Shown here piece by piece: positions 29,101 through 39,244 of a stretch of DNA of 64,000 nucleotides (the stretch's first letter is position 1; every line of letters starts with the position of its first letter). The notes under the pieces are model-generated. The model worked only from the letters and a program-made list of their open reading frames with translations, was not told the DNA's origin and ran no database searches. A program made the position numbers and the translations under genes. Where the stretch lies: positions 3,224,001 to 3,288,000 of the forward strand of contig NZ_CP092462.1 of NCBI RefSeq assembly GCF_022387135.1, in the 5' to 3' direction. This DNA is from Comamonas sp. B21-038. GTDB lineage: Bacteria; Pseudomonadota; Gammaproteobacteria; Burkholderiales; Burkholderiaceae_C.

Positions 29101-30069
29101 TTAGTTAAACGGTCCGATACGCTTGATGTTACCGAAATTCATCCAGACAAAGAAGGCCCGGCCCACAATGTTGGCATCCGGCACAAAGCCCCAGTAACGG
29201 GAATCGAGCGAGTTGTCGCGGTTGTCGCCCATCATGAAGTAATGGCCTTCAGGCACCTTGCAGGTCACGCCTTCGACGCTGTAGCGGCAGTTGTCCTTGT
29301 ACTTGAAATCCGTCACGCCCTGGACAAAATTGGGCACATCCGGGTTGATGATGGCGCGGTGCGTCTTGTCACCCAGCTGCTCCTCGATCTGCTTGAAGTA
29401 GCGCATCGCATCCTGCTCGAAATAATCGGGCTGGTTGGTCGTCGGCACCACCTTGCCATTGATCGTCAGGCGCTTGTTGATGTAGGCCACCTCGTCACCG
29501 GGCACGCCCACCACACGCTTGATGTAGTCCATGCTGGGCTGCGGCGGGTAGCGGAACACCATCACATCACCGCGCTTGGGCGCCGTGCCCTCGGTGATCT
29601 TCTTGTTGATCACCGGCAGGCGCACGCCATAGGTGAACTTGTTGACCAGGATCAGGTCGCCCACCTGCAAGGTCGGGATCATCGAGCCCGACGGGATCTT
29701 GAACGGCTCGAACAGGAAGGAGCGCAGGATGAAGACCACGGCGATCACCGGGAACAGGCCTGCGGTCCAGTCCAGCCACCAGGGCTGCATCAGCAGGCGC
29801 GTCTTACCCTCTTGCACGTCGATGCCATCGACCTTGTCGATCCCCTGGGCATCGAGCTGCCGGCGCCGCTCGGCCGCCGACACTTCCAGCTGCGCGGCAG
29901 CCGCCTGGCGCCGGGGGAAGAAGTAAAAGCGCTCCGCCAGCCAGTAGGCGCCGGTGATCACCGTGGCCAAAAACAGCAGCAGTGCAAAATTGCCTTCGAT
30001 GGCGCCGCTGTACCAGGCGCCCATATAGGCCACAAAGGCGGCCAGAATCAGTGTTGTCAGGAGTTGCAT
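29101..30069 (-). CDS. lepB: Signal peptidase I
   Basis: A 322-residue membrane serine protease that removes signal peptides from secreted proteins. The N-terminus has two membrane regions. The catalytic Ser is in IPSGSMIPTLQVGD, and the catalytic Lys in YIKRVVGVPGDEVAY. The conserved box GDNRDNSLDSRYWGFVP follows. lepA precedes it by 26 bases. Confidence 0.97.
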   Translation of the reverse strand: MQLLTTLILAAFVAYMGAWYSGAIEGNFALLLFLATVITGAYWLAERFYFFPRRQAAAAQLEVSAAERRRQLDAQGIDKVDGIDVQEGKTRLLMQPWWLDWTAGLFPVIAVVFILRSFLFEPFKIPSGSMIPTLQVGDLILVNKFTYGVRLPVINKKITEGTAPKRGDVMVFRYPPQPSMDYIKRVVGVPGDEVAYINKRLTINGKVVPTTNQPDYFEQDAMRYFKQIEEQLGDKTHRAIINPDVPNFVQGVTDFKYKDNCRYSVEGVTCKVPEGHYFMMGDNRDNSLDSRYWGFVPDANIVGRAFFVWMNFGNIKRIGPFN

Positions 30070-30095
30070 AGCTTTGCTTTTGGCTTCTTCTCTTC

Positions 30096-31904
<1,809 letters not shown>

Positions 31905-31998
31905 TAACAAACAACGGAAAAAGGCCTGGAATCGGGCGCGCACGCCAAAGGGGGCTGGAGATTCCAGCCAAAACACGCATTGTAGGCAAAAAGCAATG

Positions 31999-32032
31999 CA
32001 CCCCAGCGGGGATAGCCGATCCCGCCGGGGTG
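31999..32032 (-). terminator. Terminator-like hairpin after the metallo-hydrolase gene
   Basis: Read on the minus strand, CACCCC-GCGGGAT and ATCCC-GC-GGGGTG form a long, slightly imperfect stem, followed by CATTGCTTTTTGCC. It lies just after the stop of the gene at 32061-33011 and before lepA. Confidence 0.65.
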
Positions 32033-32060
32033 CGGTGCTGTGGGCCGTATCAGCCCCTCA

Positions 32061-33011
32061 TCAATGCCACTGCATCTCGCCCTTGGCCACCTTGGCGCTC
32101 AGTGCCAGGCCTTCCAGACCGCCCAGGTTGGGAAAGCGCTGCTTCATCGCCGCTTCCAGCGCAGTGCCGTCCTTGGCCTTGGCCGTTTCTTCGTCAAAGG
32201 CGCGGATGTAATCGGCGGTAAAGTCCACGGCCGCCGTGCCCGCGGGCATCGTGCCGGCAAAGTGGCCGGGGATCACCACATCGGGGCCCAGCGCCTTGAT
32301 GCGCGCCAGCGTCGCCAGCCAGTCGCTGTGCGACTGCGGCGTCTGGGTATCGGCCATCCAGACATGCTCACCGGCCATCACCGGGATGCCACCGGCCACC
32401 GTCTTGATCGACGGAATCCAGACCACCGTGCGGTCCGGCGTCGGGCCGTCCAGGCCAATCAGCTGCAAGGCCTGGCCATCCACCTGCAGGCTGTCGCCCT
32501 GCAGCGGCTGCGGCACCACCAGCTGCTTGGGCGCGTTCTCGCCCAGCTTCGGGCCCCAGACCTTGAGCTTCTCGTCCTTCGTGGCCTCGATATGAGCAAT
32601 GGTCTGCGGGGTCGCCACAATCCTGGCTTCCGGGAACGCGGCTTGCAAGGTGTCCAGACCAAAGTAGAAGTCCGGGTCGCCATGGCTGATGTAGATGGTC
32701 GTCAGGCGCTTGCCGCTGGCCTTGATCTTGTCGGCCAGCTTGCGCGCCTGCTCGGCCGAGAACTGCGCATCGATCAGCACCGCCTCGGTCTTGCCCTGCA
32801 CCAGCACCGAGGAGACGGCAAAGATCGCTTGTTCGCCAGGATTGAAGACCTCGGTGGTCAGGGTCGCCTGTTGGGTATCGGCCGGCGCGGGGGCCACAGG
32901 CGCGCTGGCGGCCGGCGCAGCGGGCGCCGGCTGGGTGCTGCTGCGCTCACAGCCCACCAACAGGGCAGCGGCCATCGCACAGGCGGACAGGGTGTAGTAG
33001 CGTTGTTTCAT
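32061..33011 (-). CDS. MBL-fold metallo-hydrolase lipoprotein
   Basis: A 316-residue metallo-beta-lactamase-fold protein with a lipoprotein signal (MKQRYYTLSACAMAAALLVG then Cys) and an Ala/Pro-rich linker. The fold begins around FNPGEQAIFAVSSVLVQGKTEAVLIDAQFS. At the place of the usual HxHxDH metal motif the sequence is ISHGDPDFYFG, so two ligand histidines are replaced by Asp and Phe. A later PGHFAG supplies one conserved His. I recall this variant in a subfamily of secreted hydrolases, but the substrate is unknown. Confidence 0.82.
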   Translation of the reverse strand: MKQRYYTLSACAMAAALLVGCERSSTQPAPAAPAASAPVAPAPADTQQATLTTEVFNPGEQAIFAVSSVLVQGKTEAVLIDAQFSAEQARKLADKIKASGKRLTTIYISHGDPDFYFGLDTLQAAFPEARIVATPQTIAHIEATKDEKLKVWGPKLGENAPKQLVVPQPLQGDSLQVDGQALQLIGLDGPTPDRTVVWIPSIKTVAGGIPVMAGEHVWMADTQTPQSHSDWLATLARIKALGPDVVIPGHFAGTMPAGTAAVDFTADYIRAFDEETAKAKDGTALEAAMKQRFPNLGGLEGLALSAKVAKGEMQWH

Positions 33012-33077
33012 GGTCTGGTTTGCTTTCAAAAAGGGATTCAACAAAGGTAGGCGCAGGCCAGGCTGCAACCCGGTGAT

Positions 33078-33371
33078 TCAGGCTCCGGCAGCAGCGCCGT
33101 CTGCCATCGCTTGCGCCAGGGCTGCGTGGAACTGGGCCAGTTCCTGCGCCAGGCTTTCGCGCTGGCGAAAACGCTTGCCGGCGCGCTCGTACCAGTTCTC
33201 GGCGTCTTCCAGATCGCCTTCCTGCAAATGCACGATGCCGTGCAACCAGGCGGCCAGCAGGCCGGGAATGCGCTGCACGCCATCGTGGGCGGCATGCCAG
33301 TCACCCGCTTGCAACTGGGCCGCCAGCCCCTGCAACTGGTGCAGTTCGTCCGGCGTCTGCATGGCCGTCAT
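33078..33371 (-). CDS. Small hypothetical protein
   Basis: A 97-residue, mostly helical protein that I do not recognise. The central part (LHGIVHLQEGDLEDAENWYERAG) resembles a single TPR-like hairpin. No signal or membrane segment is seen. Its start overlaps the stop of the NTF2-like gene upstream by four bases (ATGA), so the two are probably translationally coupled. GC content is like that of the neighbours. Confidence 0.65.
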   Translation of the reverse strand: MTAMQTPDELHQLQGLAAQLQAGDWHAAHDGVQRIPGLLAAWLHGIVHLQEGDLEDAENWYERAGKRFRQRESLAQELAQFHAALAQAMADGAAAGA

Positions 33372-33763
33372 GGCTGCATCGCCTGGCGCATCGCAGCGCT
33401 GTCCACCACCTGCTCCATGCGGATGATCTGGCCACCGCGCAGCTGGTACAGGTGCGAAAAGCCCGCCTCCATCGCCCGGCCGCTGGCGCGGTGGGTGCCG
33501 GTGTAGCGGCCAAAGGCGGCCACCCGGTCGCCATCGGCCAAGTAGCTGTGCACGTGGACGCGGAAGTCCGCCCAGTCGCTGCCCAGCCGCGCAAACACAC
33601 CCTCCACTATCTGCGCGGCGCCCACATACTCGCCGGCATAGGGCGATCCGGCCGCCTCTATCCAGCGCACATCGGGCGCCAGCGCCGCCATCAAATGGCG
33701 GGCGTTGTCCTCGGGGCTGCCTTCATAGGTGGCACGAATGGTGTCCAGGTTGCGGGTGGTCAT
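33368..33763 (-). CDS. NTF2-like (SnoaL-type) protein
   Basis: A 131-residue protein of the nuclear transport factor 2-like superfamily. Typical elements are ALAPDVRWIEAAGSPYAGEY, VAAFGRYTGTHRASGR and the closing GGQIIRMEQVVDS. Such proteins are cone-shaped enzymes or ligand binders; the activity here cannot be told. It lies 19 bases after a DsbA-like oxidoreductase gene and before the small protein at 33078, probably one operon. Confidence 0.85.
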   Translation of the reverse strand: MTTRNLDTIRATYEGSPEDNARHLMAALAPDVRWIEAAGSPYAGEYVGAAQIVEGVFARLGSDWADFRVHVHSYLADGDRVAAFGRYTGTHRASGRAMEAGFSHLYQLRGGQIIRMEQVVDSAAMRQAMQP

Positions 33764-33782
33764 TGAGAGTCTCCGTACAGAT

Positions 33783-34424
33783 TCAGGCAGCCAGGCACTG
33801 CGCCACAAAGGCCTGGGGGTTGGAGAAAGCGGCGCTGGCGTTCAGCAGCTGGCGCTGGCCATCGCGCTCCAGCACAAAGCTGGGCACACCTTGCGCACCC
33901 AGCGCACGCATCAGCTGCCGGGCCTGGGCCATTCGGGCGTAGTTGGCGTCCATCAGCGCGGCATCGGGTTGCGCCAGCCGGGCGGCAGCGTCGTTCAGGC
34001 CCAGGCAGCGCAGCAGATCGAACAGCACGGGAATGGCCGTGTTGTCCAGCCCATCCACATAGCGCGCATGCTGGATGGCCTTGAGCGCCTCGGCCTCGCG
34101 CTCTGGTGCCGTCAGGTGCACGGCCGTCAGCGCCACCGTGGCGGGGCCGCTGTCAAACATCTGTTGCGGCTTCTCGAGCACCTCGCTGCGGTAGCGCTGG
34201 CTGAAAGGCTGGCCGGTCAGGCGCTCGATGCGCTGGTCATTGCTCCAGGCATAGGCGGCAAAGGCCTCGTCCATCGGGCGGGCGCCTTCGCCCGAGAAAA
34301 GTCCGCTGGGCAGCAATTGCAGCTGCTTGCCGCCTTGCTGCGCCAGGCTTTCCAGCACCGGTCCTGCGCCATAGCACCAGCCGCAAAGAGGATCAAAGAG
34401 GTAATAGAGGCGTTTCATATCCAT
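33783..34424 (-). CDS. DsbA-family (FrnE-like) thioredoxin-fold oxidoreductase
   Basis: A 213-residue cytoplasmic protein with no signal peptide. The active site is CGWC in YYLFDPLCGWCYGAGPVLE. The cis-Pro loop is AQGVPSFVLERDGQ. This combination fits the DsbA/FrnE group of thiol oxidoreductases. The gene is divergent from a LysR regulator (75-bp gap with an inverted repeat), which probably controls it. Confidence 0.88.
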   Translation of the reverse strand: MDMKRLYYLFDPLCGWCYGAGPVLESLAQQGGKQLQLLPSGLFSGEGARPMDEAFAAYAWSNDQRIERLTGQPFSQRYRSEVLEKPQQMFDSGPATVALTAVHLTAPEREAEALKAIQHARYVDGLDNTAIPVLFDLLRCLGLNDAAARLAQPDAALMDANYARMAQARQLMRALGAQGVPSFVLERDGQRQLLNASAAFSNPQAFVAQCLAA

Positions 34425-34453
34425 TGCTTATCGAATGCGATGGCGCCATAGTA

Positions 34454-34493
34454 GTCAATTTGGATTGACAAATAAACCGTAATCAAATAGATA
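34454..34493 (+). promoter_or_regulatory. Promoter and operator between DsbA-like and LysR genes
   Basis: TTGACA (34465-34470) and TAGATA (34488-34493) are spaced by 17 nt and face the LysR gene. An inverted repeat GTCAAT-TTGG-ATTGAC (34454-34469) overlaps the -35 box and looks like an operator. The predicted start point falls at or next to the ATG at 34500, so the message may be leaderless. Confidence 0.6.
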
Positions 34494-34499
34494 ACTCGT

Positions 34500-35468
34500 A
34501 TGCAAAAAGCAAACAATCTTGATGATGCGGCGATGGGCCACTTCTCCAACGTCAAGCGCCTGGCCTATTTCAGTGCCGTGGTGGAAACCGGCAGCTTCAC
34601 CGCCGCCGCCGCGCGCCTGGGCATCACCAAGGCGGTGGTCAGCCAGCAGGTAGCGCGGCTGGAGGCCGACTTCCGCACCAGCCTGCTGACGCGCAGCACC
34701 CGCAAGGTGGTGCCCACCGATGCGGGCCAGGCCTTCTACCAGCGCTGCGCGCTGATCCTCAAGGAAGCGGCCGACGCCTTTGACGAGCTGGCCCAGGGGG
34801 CCGAGGCGCCCACGGGCACCTTGCGGCTGACGGCACCGCTCGATTACGGCATTGCGGCCATCGTGCCGGCCATCACCGCCTTCTGCCGCCGCTACCCGCA
34901 GTGCAAGGTCGACGCCTCGCTCAGCGACCAGTCGCTGGACCTGATGGACGGGCAGGTGGAGCTGGCCATCCGCGTAGGCTGGCTGACCGAGCTGCACCTG
35001 CAGGCGCGCCAGATCGGCAGCTTTCGCCAGTTGCTGGTGGCTTCGCCTGCGTGGAAGCCACAGCTGGCCAGCATGGAGGAGCCGCAGCAACTGGCCGCCC
35101 TGCCCTTTGTGGCCAATACGGCGCTGCGCGATCCGCTGCACTGGAGCTTTTCGCGCACGGCTCTGGAGCGCCAGAACGTCAGCATGCCGTCGGTGCTGTC
35201 GCTCAACGCCACGATGGCCGTGCGCGAGGCGGTGCGCCACGGCGCAGGCCTGTCGGTGCTGCCCGACTATGCCGTCGCCGATGACCTGCACAGCGGCCGG
35301 CTGCTGCAGGTGCTGCCGGATTGGAAACTGCCCTCGGGTGGCATCCATGCCGTGTTTCCCGCCGCGCGCTTTCGCCCGGTGAAGGTGCGCGCCTTTGTCG
35401 AGCTGCTGCAAGAGCAGCTGGCGCAGCAAGACGCCAAAGCCGGAGGCCCTCCGGCAGCAGCCGGTTGA
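34500..35468 (+). CDS. LysR-family transcriptional regulator
   Basis: A 322-residue LysR protein of the CrgA/DmlR-like group. The helix-turn-helix lies in AYFSAVVETGSFTAAAARLG and AVVSQQVARLE. The co-inducer domain is typical (GTLRLTAPLDYGIAAIVPAI, VELAIRVGWLTE). It is divergent from the DsbA-like gene. The start at 34500 is immediately after a -10 box; an in-frame ATG at 34533 is the alternative, but it has no Shine-Dalgarno. Confidence 0.92.
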   Translation: MQKANNLDDAAMGHFSNVKRLAYFSAVVETGSFTAAAARLGITKAVVSQQVARLEADFRTSLLTRSTRKVVPTDAGQAFYQRCALILKEAADAFDELAQGAEAPTGTLRLTAPLDYGIAAIVPAITAFCRRYPQCKVDASLSDQSLDLMDGQVELAIRVGWLTELHLQARQIGSFRQLLVASPAWKPQLASMEEPQQLAALPFVANTALRDPLHWSFSRTALERQNVSMPSVLSLNATMAVREAVRHGAGLSVLPDYAVADDLHSGRLLQVLPDWKLPSGGIHAVFPAARFRPVKVRAFVELLQEQLAQQDAKAGGPPAAAG

Positions 35469-35545
35469 TGCGCTTGTTAGGATGGGCCAACACCCTGGGC
35501 GGCATCCAGCCGCCGCGCAACCCCCTCTGACAGGAGATACCCCCA

Positions 35546-36166
35546 ATGGCAGCAGCAGCAGCAGCAGCAGTAGAACGTAGCGATATCGGGCAGTACCGTG
35601 GGGTGCGGCTGGAGCTGGTGACGGTCGATGCCACCGGCGCGCAGGTCGATCTGTCCTGCGCCTGCATGTTCACGCATGAAGTGGACCACCAGCCCATGGC
35701 AGGCGGCCTGGCCCACCTGGATGCCGCCCTGGGCGGCCAGCTGGCCCAGGCCCGGCGCGATGGCGCGTTCCGCGCCCAACCGTTGGAGACGCTGCTGATC
35801 ACACCGCCCGCAGGCGCCGCGCAAGCCCCCGCCATTGTGGTGATCGGCATGGGCCACCCCGAGGACTGGAGCCCCGCGACCAGCGCCGCTGCGGTGGCCT
35901 GCGCATTGCGGGTCGGTCACCTGCGCGGTGCGCGCAGCGTGGCGATCGCGCCCAGCATTCTGGACACCGGCATCCACTCCGATGAGGACGTCAACGGCCC
36001 CATGCTGCATGGCTTCAAAACCCAGCTCGATGCCCTGCACCAGCTCCACAGCCTGGGGCTGGCAGCCGCGCCCGCCATCGAGCACTGGGTGTTCGACACC
36101 GGCGCGGCCCATTTCCCGCACAAGCTGCAGCAGTACCGGCAGGCTTTTGCATCCATGATGGGCTGA
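35546..36166 (+). CDS. Peptidase M17 N-terminal-domain protein, stand-alone
   Basis: A 206-residue protein related to the N-terminal (macro-like) domain of leucyl aminopeptidases: HQPMAGGLAHLDAALGGQLA, PLETLLITPPAG and APAIVVIGMGHPEDW. The catalytic M17 domain is missing and there is no room for it downstream, so it is not a peptidase by itself. The coding start is seven GCA codons (MAAAAAAAVE), a tract that could slip by whole codons. Function is unknown. Confidence 0.7.
   Translation: MAAAAAAAVERSDIGQYRGVRLELVTVDATGAQVDLSCACMFTHEVDHQPMAGGLAHLDAALGGQLAQARRDGAFRAQPLETLLITPPAGAAQAPAIVVIGMGHPEDWSPATSAAAVACALRVGHLRGARSVAIAPSILDTGIHSDEDVNGPMLHGFKTQLDALHQLHSLGLAAAPAIEHWVFDTGAAHFPHKLQQYRQAFASMMG
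35549..35569 (+). repeat. (GCA)7 trinucleotide tract at the start of the M17-like gene
   Basis: Seven perfect GCA units follow the ATG directly. Length change would add or remove alanines and not shift the frame. Confidence 0.9.
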
Positions 36167-36186
36167 GGGTCGGGCAGCGGCGGCCC

Positions 36187-36214
36187 TTGACCGCTGCGCC
36201 ATGCGGCCTACAAT
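36187..36214 (+). promoter_or_regulatory. Strong promoter of the ABC-F gene
   Basis: TTGACC (36187-36192), a 16-nt spacer, then TACAAT (36209-36214). A transcript starting near 36221 would have a leader of about 175 nt before the ABC-F start. Confidence 0.65.
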
Positions 36215-36249
36215 GGGCCGCTTTCTTACCTGTGCGAGGTCTTCTACCC

Positions 36250-36282
36250 ATGCGCTATTGATGCTGCCGTCTTGCTGACGGC
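36250..36282 (+). promoter_or_regulatory. MRY-stop mini-ORF and hairpin in the ABC-F leader
   Basis: ATG CGC TAT TGA (36250-36261) has GAGG about ten bases upstream. It is followed at once by the hairpin GCCGTC-TTGCT-GACGGC (36266-36282). The mini-ORF and the ABC-F gene are in the same frame, and only this TGA interrupts them. The arrangement resembles the short leader peptides that control ribosome-protection ABC-F genes through ribosome stalling, but this is inference. Confidence 0.4.
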
Positions 36283-36396
36283 CCCACGTCCCGCCCCTTG
36301 ATCGCAGCGGCTGCCCTATCTCTCACGATGGCCAAAGCTGCAGGCTCACCAGCCATGGCTCGGGGATGTTCGGCATCGATGAATCTCACGGGTGGT

Positions 36397-38043
36397 ATGA
36401 CAGACACGCATTTGACGCTGCATGGCGTCTCCTATTCGCTGCCGCAAGGCCGGCAGCTTTTCTCCGATCTCCACGCCCGCTTTGACCGCCAGCACACCGC
36501 GCTGGTCGGCCGCAATGGCGTGGGCAAAACGGTATTGGCCCAGCTGCTGGCCGGCGCGCTGGAGCCCACCAGCGGCCGCATCAGCCGTGCAGGCCGCATC
36601 CATTACCTGGCGCAGAACCTGCTGGTGCAGCACCCCGCGCAAAGCATTGCCGAGCTGGCTGGCCTGGCACCTGCGCTGGCAGCGTTGCAGCGCATCGAGC
36701 AAGGCAGCAGCGACCCGCAGGACTTTGCGCTGCTGGCAGAGCGCTGGGATCTGCGCCAGCAGTTCCAGACCCTGCTGCAGGACAGCGGCTTGCCCGCGCT
36801 ACCCGCCGAGACCCCGGCCCACACCTTGAGCGGCGGCCAGGCGATGCGCGTGGCGCTGTTGGGCGCGCAACTGGCCCAGGCCGATTTTCTGATTCTGGAC
36901 GAGCCCAGCAACCACCTGGATGCCGCCGGCCGCGCCGCACTGGCGCAGCGCCTGCAACACTGGCCCGGCGGCCTGCTGCTGATCAGCCATGATCGGCGCC
37001 TGCTCGCCCAAATGGAAGTGATCGCCGAGCTGAGCAGCCAGGGGCTGAGCATGTACAGCGGCTCCTTCGGCGGCTACCAGCAGGCGCAGCAGCAGCGCGC
37101 GCAGCATGCGCTGGATACGCTGGCCCGCAGCAAGCAGGAGCGCAAACGCAGCGAACAAGCGCTGCAGGGCCAGCAGGAGCGCCAGCAACGCAAACAGGCG
37201 CGGGGCGACCAACAGGGCAAGCAAGCCAACCAGGCCAAGATCCTGCTGGGCCGCGCCAAGCAGCGTGCCGAGGCCACCTCGGGCAAGCTGGTGGCCCAGC
37301 ATGCCGCCGTCCGTGAGGCCTTGAACGCCCGCGTCAGCGAAGCCGCCCAGGCCATCGACTGGCAGGCCGGCCCCATCCACTGGCAGCTGCCGCCCGAGGC
37401 CTTTGAGCAAGGCCGCAGCAGCGATGCCCTCGTCGCCGAGCTGCAGGACCTGCAGTCCCCCCGCCTGGCGGGCAGGCAGCCGCTGAACCTGCAGCTGCGT
37501 GCAGGCCAGCGCCTGGCTATCACCGGGCCCAACGGCTGCGGCAAAAGCAGCCTGCTGCAGATCCTCGCCGGCCAGCTGGCGCCAAATGCAGGCCAGCGCC
37601 AGCTGCATGTGCCCTGGGCCATGCTGGACCAGCAGCAAAGCCTGCTCGACCCCGCGCGCAGCCTGCTGGCCCAGCTGCAGCAAGGCAACCAGCAGACGCC
37701 GGAAGGCGTACTGCGCATGCGCCTGGCGCAGCTGGGGCTGGATGCGCGCTGCATTCTGCAGCCCAGCGGCGAGCTGAGCGGCGGCGAACGGCTCAAAGCC
37801 GCCATGGCCTGCGCGCTGTACCGCGATGCGCCCGCGCAGCTGCTGCTGCTGGACGAGCCCGACAACCACCTGGACCTGCCGGCGCTGCAAGCGCTGGAGC
37901 AGATGCTGCGCAGCTACCCTGGCTGCCTGGTCGTCGTCTCGCACGATGAGGCGCTGCTCGATGCGCTGGCCTTGACGCACCGGCTGGCATTCGACGGTGA
38001 ACGCTGGGAGTTGGCGCCATGGAGAAGCGGTACGCAGTCCTAG
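36397..38043 (+). CDS. ABC-F family ATP-binding protein
   Basis: A 548-residue soluble protein with two ATPase domains and no membrane segment. Domain 1: Walker A GRNGVGKTVLAQL, signature LSGGQAMRVALLGAQLA, Walker B DFLILDEPSNHLD. The linker is highly charged and Gln-rich (QQQRAQHALDTLARSKQERK, about residues 225-330), the P-site tRNA interaction motif region. Domain 2: GPNGCGKSSLLQIL, LSGGERLKAAMACAL, LLLLDEPDNHLD. ABC-F proteins act on the ribosome; some protect against antibiotics and some are housekeeping. Start at ATG 36397 (MTDTHLTLHG) is the family-like choice; TTG 36298 is possible. Confidence 0.9.
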   Translation: MTDTHLTLHGVSYSLPQGRQLFSDLHARFDRQHTALVGRNGVGKTVLAQLLAGALEPTSGRISRAGRIHYLAQNLLVQHPAQSIAELAGLAPALAALQRIEQGSSDPQDFALLAERWDLRQQFQTLLQDSGLPALPAETPAHTLSGGQAMRVALLGAQLAQADFLILDEPSNHLDAAGRAALAQRLQHWPGGLLLISHDRRLLAQMEVIAELSSQGLSMYSGSFGGYQQAQQQRAQHALDTLARSKQERKRSEQALQGQQERQQRKQARGDQQGKQANQAKILLGRAKQRAEATSGKLVAQHAAVREALNARVSEAAQAIDWQAGPIHWQLPPEAFEQGRSSDALVAELQDLQSPRLAGRQPLNLQLRAGQRLAITGPNGCGKSSLLQILAGQLAPNAGQRQLHVPWAMLDQQQSLLDPARSLLAQLQQGNQQTPEGVLRMRLAQLGLDARCILQPSGELSGGERLKAAMACALYRDAPAQLLLLDEPDNHLDLPALQALEQMLRSYPGCLVVVSHDEALLDALALTHRLAFDGERWELAPWRSGTQS

Positions 38044-38279
38044 CCTCCGCCTGGTGGTACCCGGAAGTTCTCGCTGATGCGGCGCTCGGCGCGCTGGCAT
38101 AGATTCAGCCAGCCATGCCAGCGCCGGGCCAGCCAGCTGCGCGGCAGCGGGGCCGCTGGCGGTGGCGGATGGGGCAAGGGTTCAGGCAGTGGTCGAGGGT
38201 TTTGCATGGCCACCGATGCTCGGCGCCGGCCAGACTTCTGTAAAGTTGAATTTCCTATGCATTCACTTCAGAAAAACTG

Positions 38280-39174
38280 ATGCGCAACCTCAACCTCGAC
38301 CAGGTGCAGACCCTGGTCGCCATTGCCGACCTGGGCACCTTTGCGGCGGCCGCGCAGGCGCTGCACCTGTCGCCACCGGCCATCAGCCTGCATATCAAGG
38401 AGCTGGAAACGCGCATGGACACGGCCTTGCTGGTGCGCGGCCGGCGCCAGGCGGTGCTCACGGCGGCGGGCGAGCTGCTGGTGGCCCATGGCCGCAAGCT
38501 GCTCGACGCCAGCGATGAGCTGATCGACCTGGTGCAGCGCCGTGCCAGCGGCCGCGAAGGACTGGTCAAGGTGGGCGTGTCGGCAGGGGTCAGCACCCGC
38601 TTGCTGCCGATGATGCTCGAACAGCTGAGCAGCCGCAGCCCGGGGGGTGGAGGTCAAGCTCGAAGCGGTGGGTTCGGCCGATGCGATGCAGCGCCTGCGC
38701 ACCGGCTCGCTGGATGTGGCCATTGTGGCCAGCCCCCAGCCCAGCAGCGCCGAGATCGTGCTGACACCCTGGCGCAATGACCCAATGGTGGTGCTGCTGC
38801 CCGCCGCCTGGAAGGCGCCCAAGCGGGTAACGCCGGACTGGCTGGCCGGCAAGCGCTGGGCCTCGTTTGCACCAGCCACACAAATGCATGGGCTGATCGC
38901 CGGCTGGTTCGGGCAGGCCGGCCACCACCCCCGGCCCTTTCTGACCCTGAGCTACCCCGGCGCCCTCAAAAGCCTGGCCGCTGCCAGCCAGAGCGCGGTC
39001 ATCCTGCCGCTCGAAGAGGTCGAAGACCAGCTGCAGCTGCCCGGCGTGCAGGTGCGCCATCTCTGGCCCCGCCTGATGCGCCCGATGGCCGTGGCCCACC
39101 GCCGCGATGGCAGCCACAACCCGGCAGCCGCTGCGGTGCTGGCGGTGCTGGCCGCCTTTGCGCTGCCGGGCTGA
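38280..39174 (+). pseudogene. LysR-family transcriptional regulator, frameshifted
   Basis: The first frame (MRNLNLDQVQTLVAIADLGT) gives a normal LysR helix-turn-helix up to about residue 121 (LLPMMLEQLSSRSPG). A run of six G at 38642-38647 then shifts the frame. With five G the protein would continue PGVEVKLEAVGSADAMQRLR and run on as a complete co-inducer domain to 39174, about 297 residues. Upstream an imperfect dyad, AAGTTGAAT/ATTCACTT, precedes the ATG. The next gene, a dehydrogenase, is 70 bases on and may be its target or operon partner. It may be an assembly error, a recent lesion or a slippery tract. Confidence 0.9.
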
Positions 39175-39244
39175 TGTCCTGTGTTTGACAGGGGCCAGGG
39201 CCCCGCGCCTGCCATCATGGATGGATACCAACAAGGAGACATGC

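Noticed and set aside
35549..35569. GCA repeat as a phase-variation switch
   Set aside because: The unit is three bases, so slippage cannot shift the frame.
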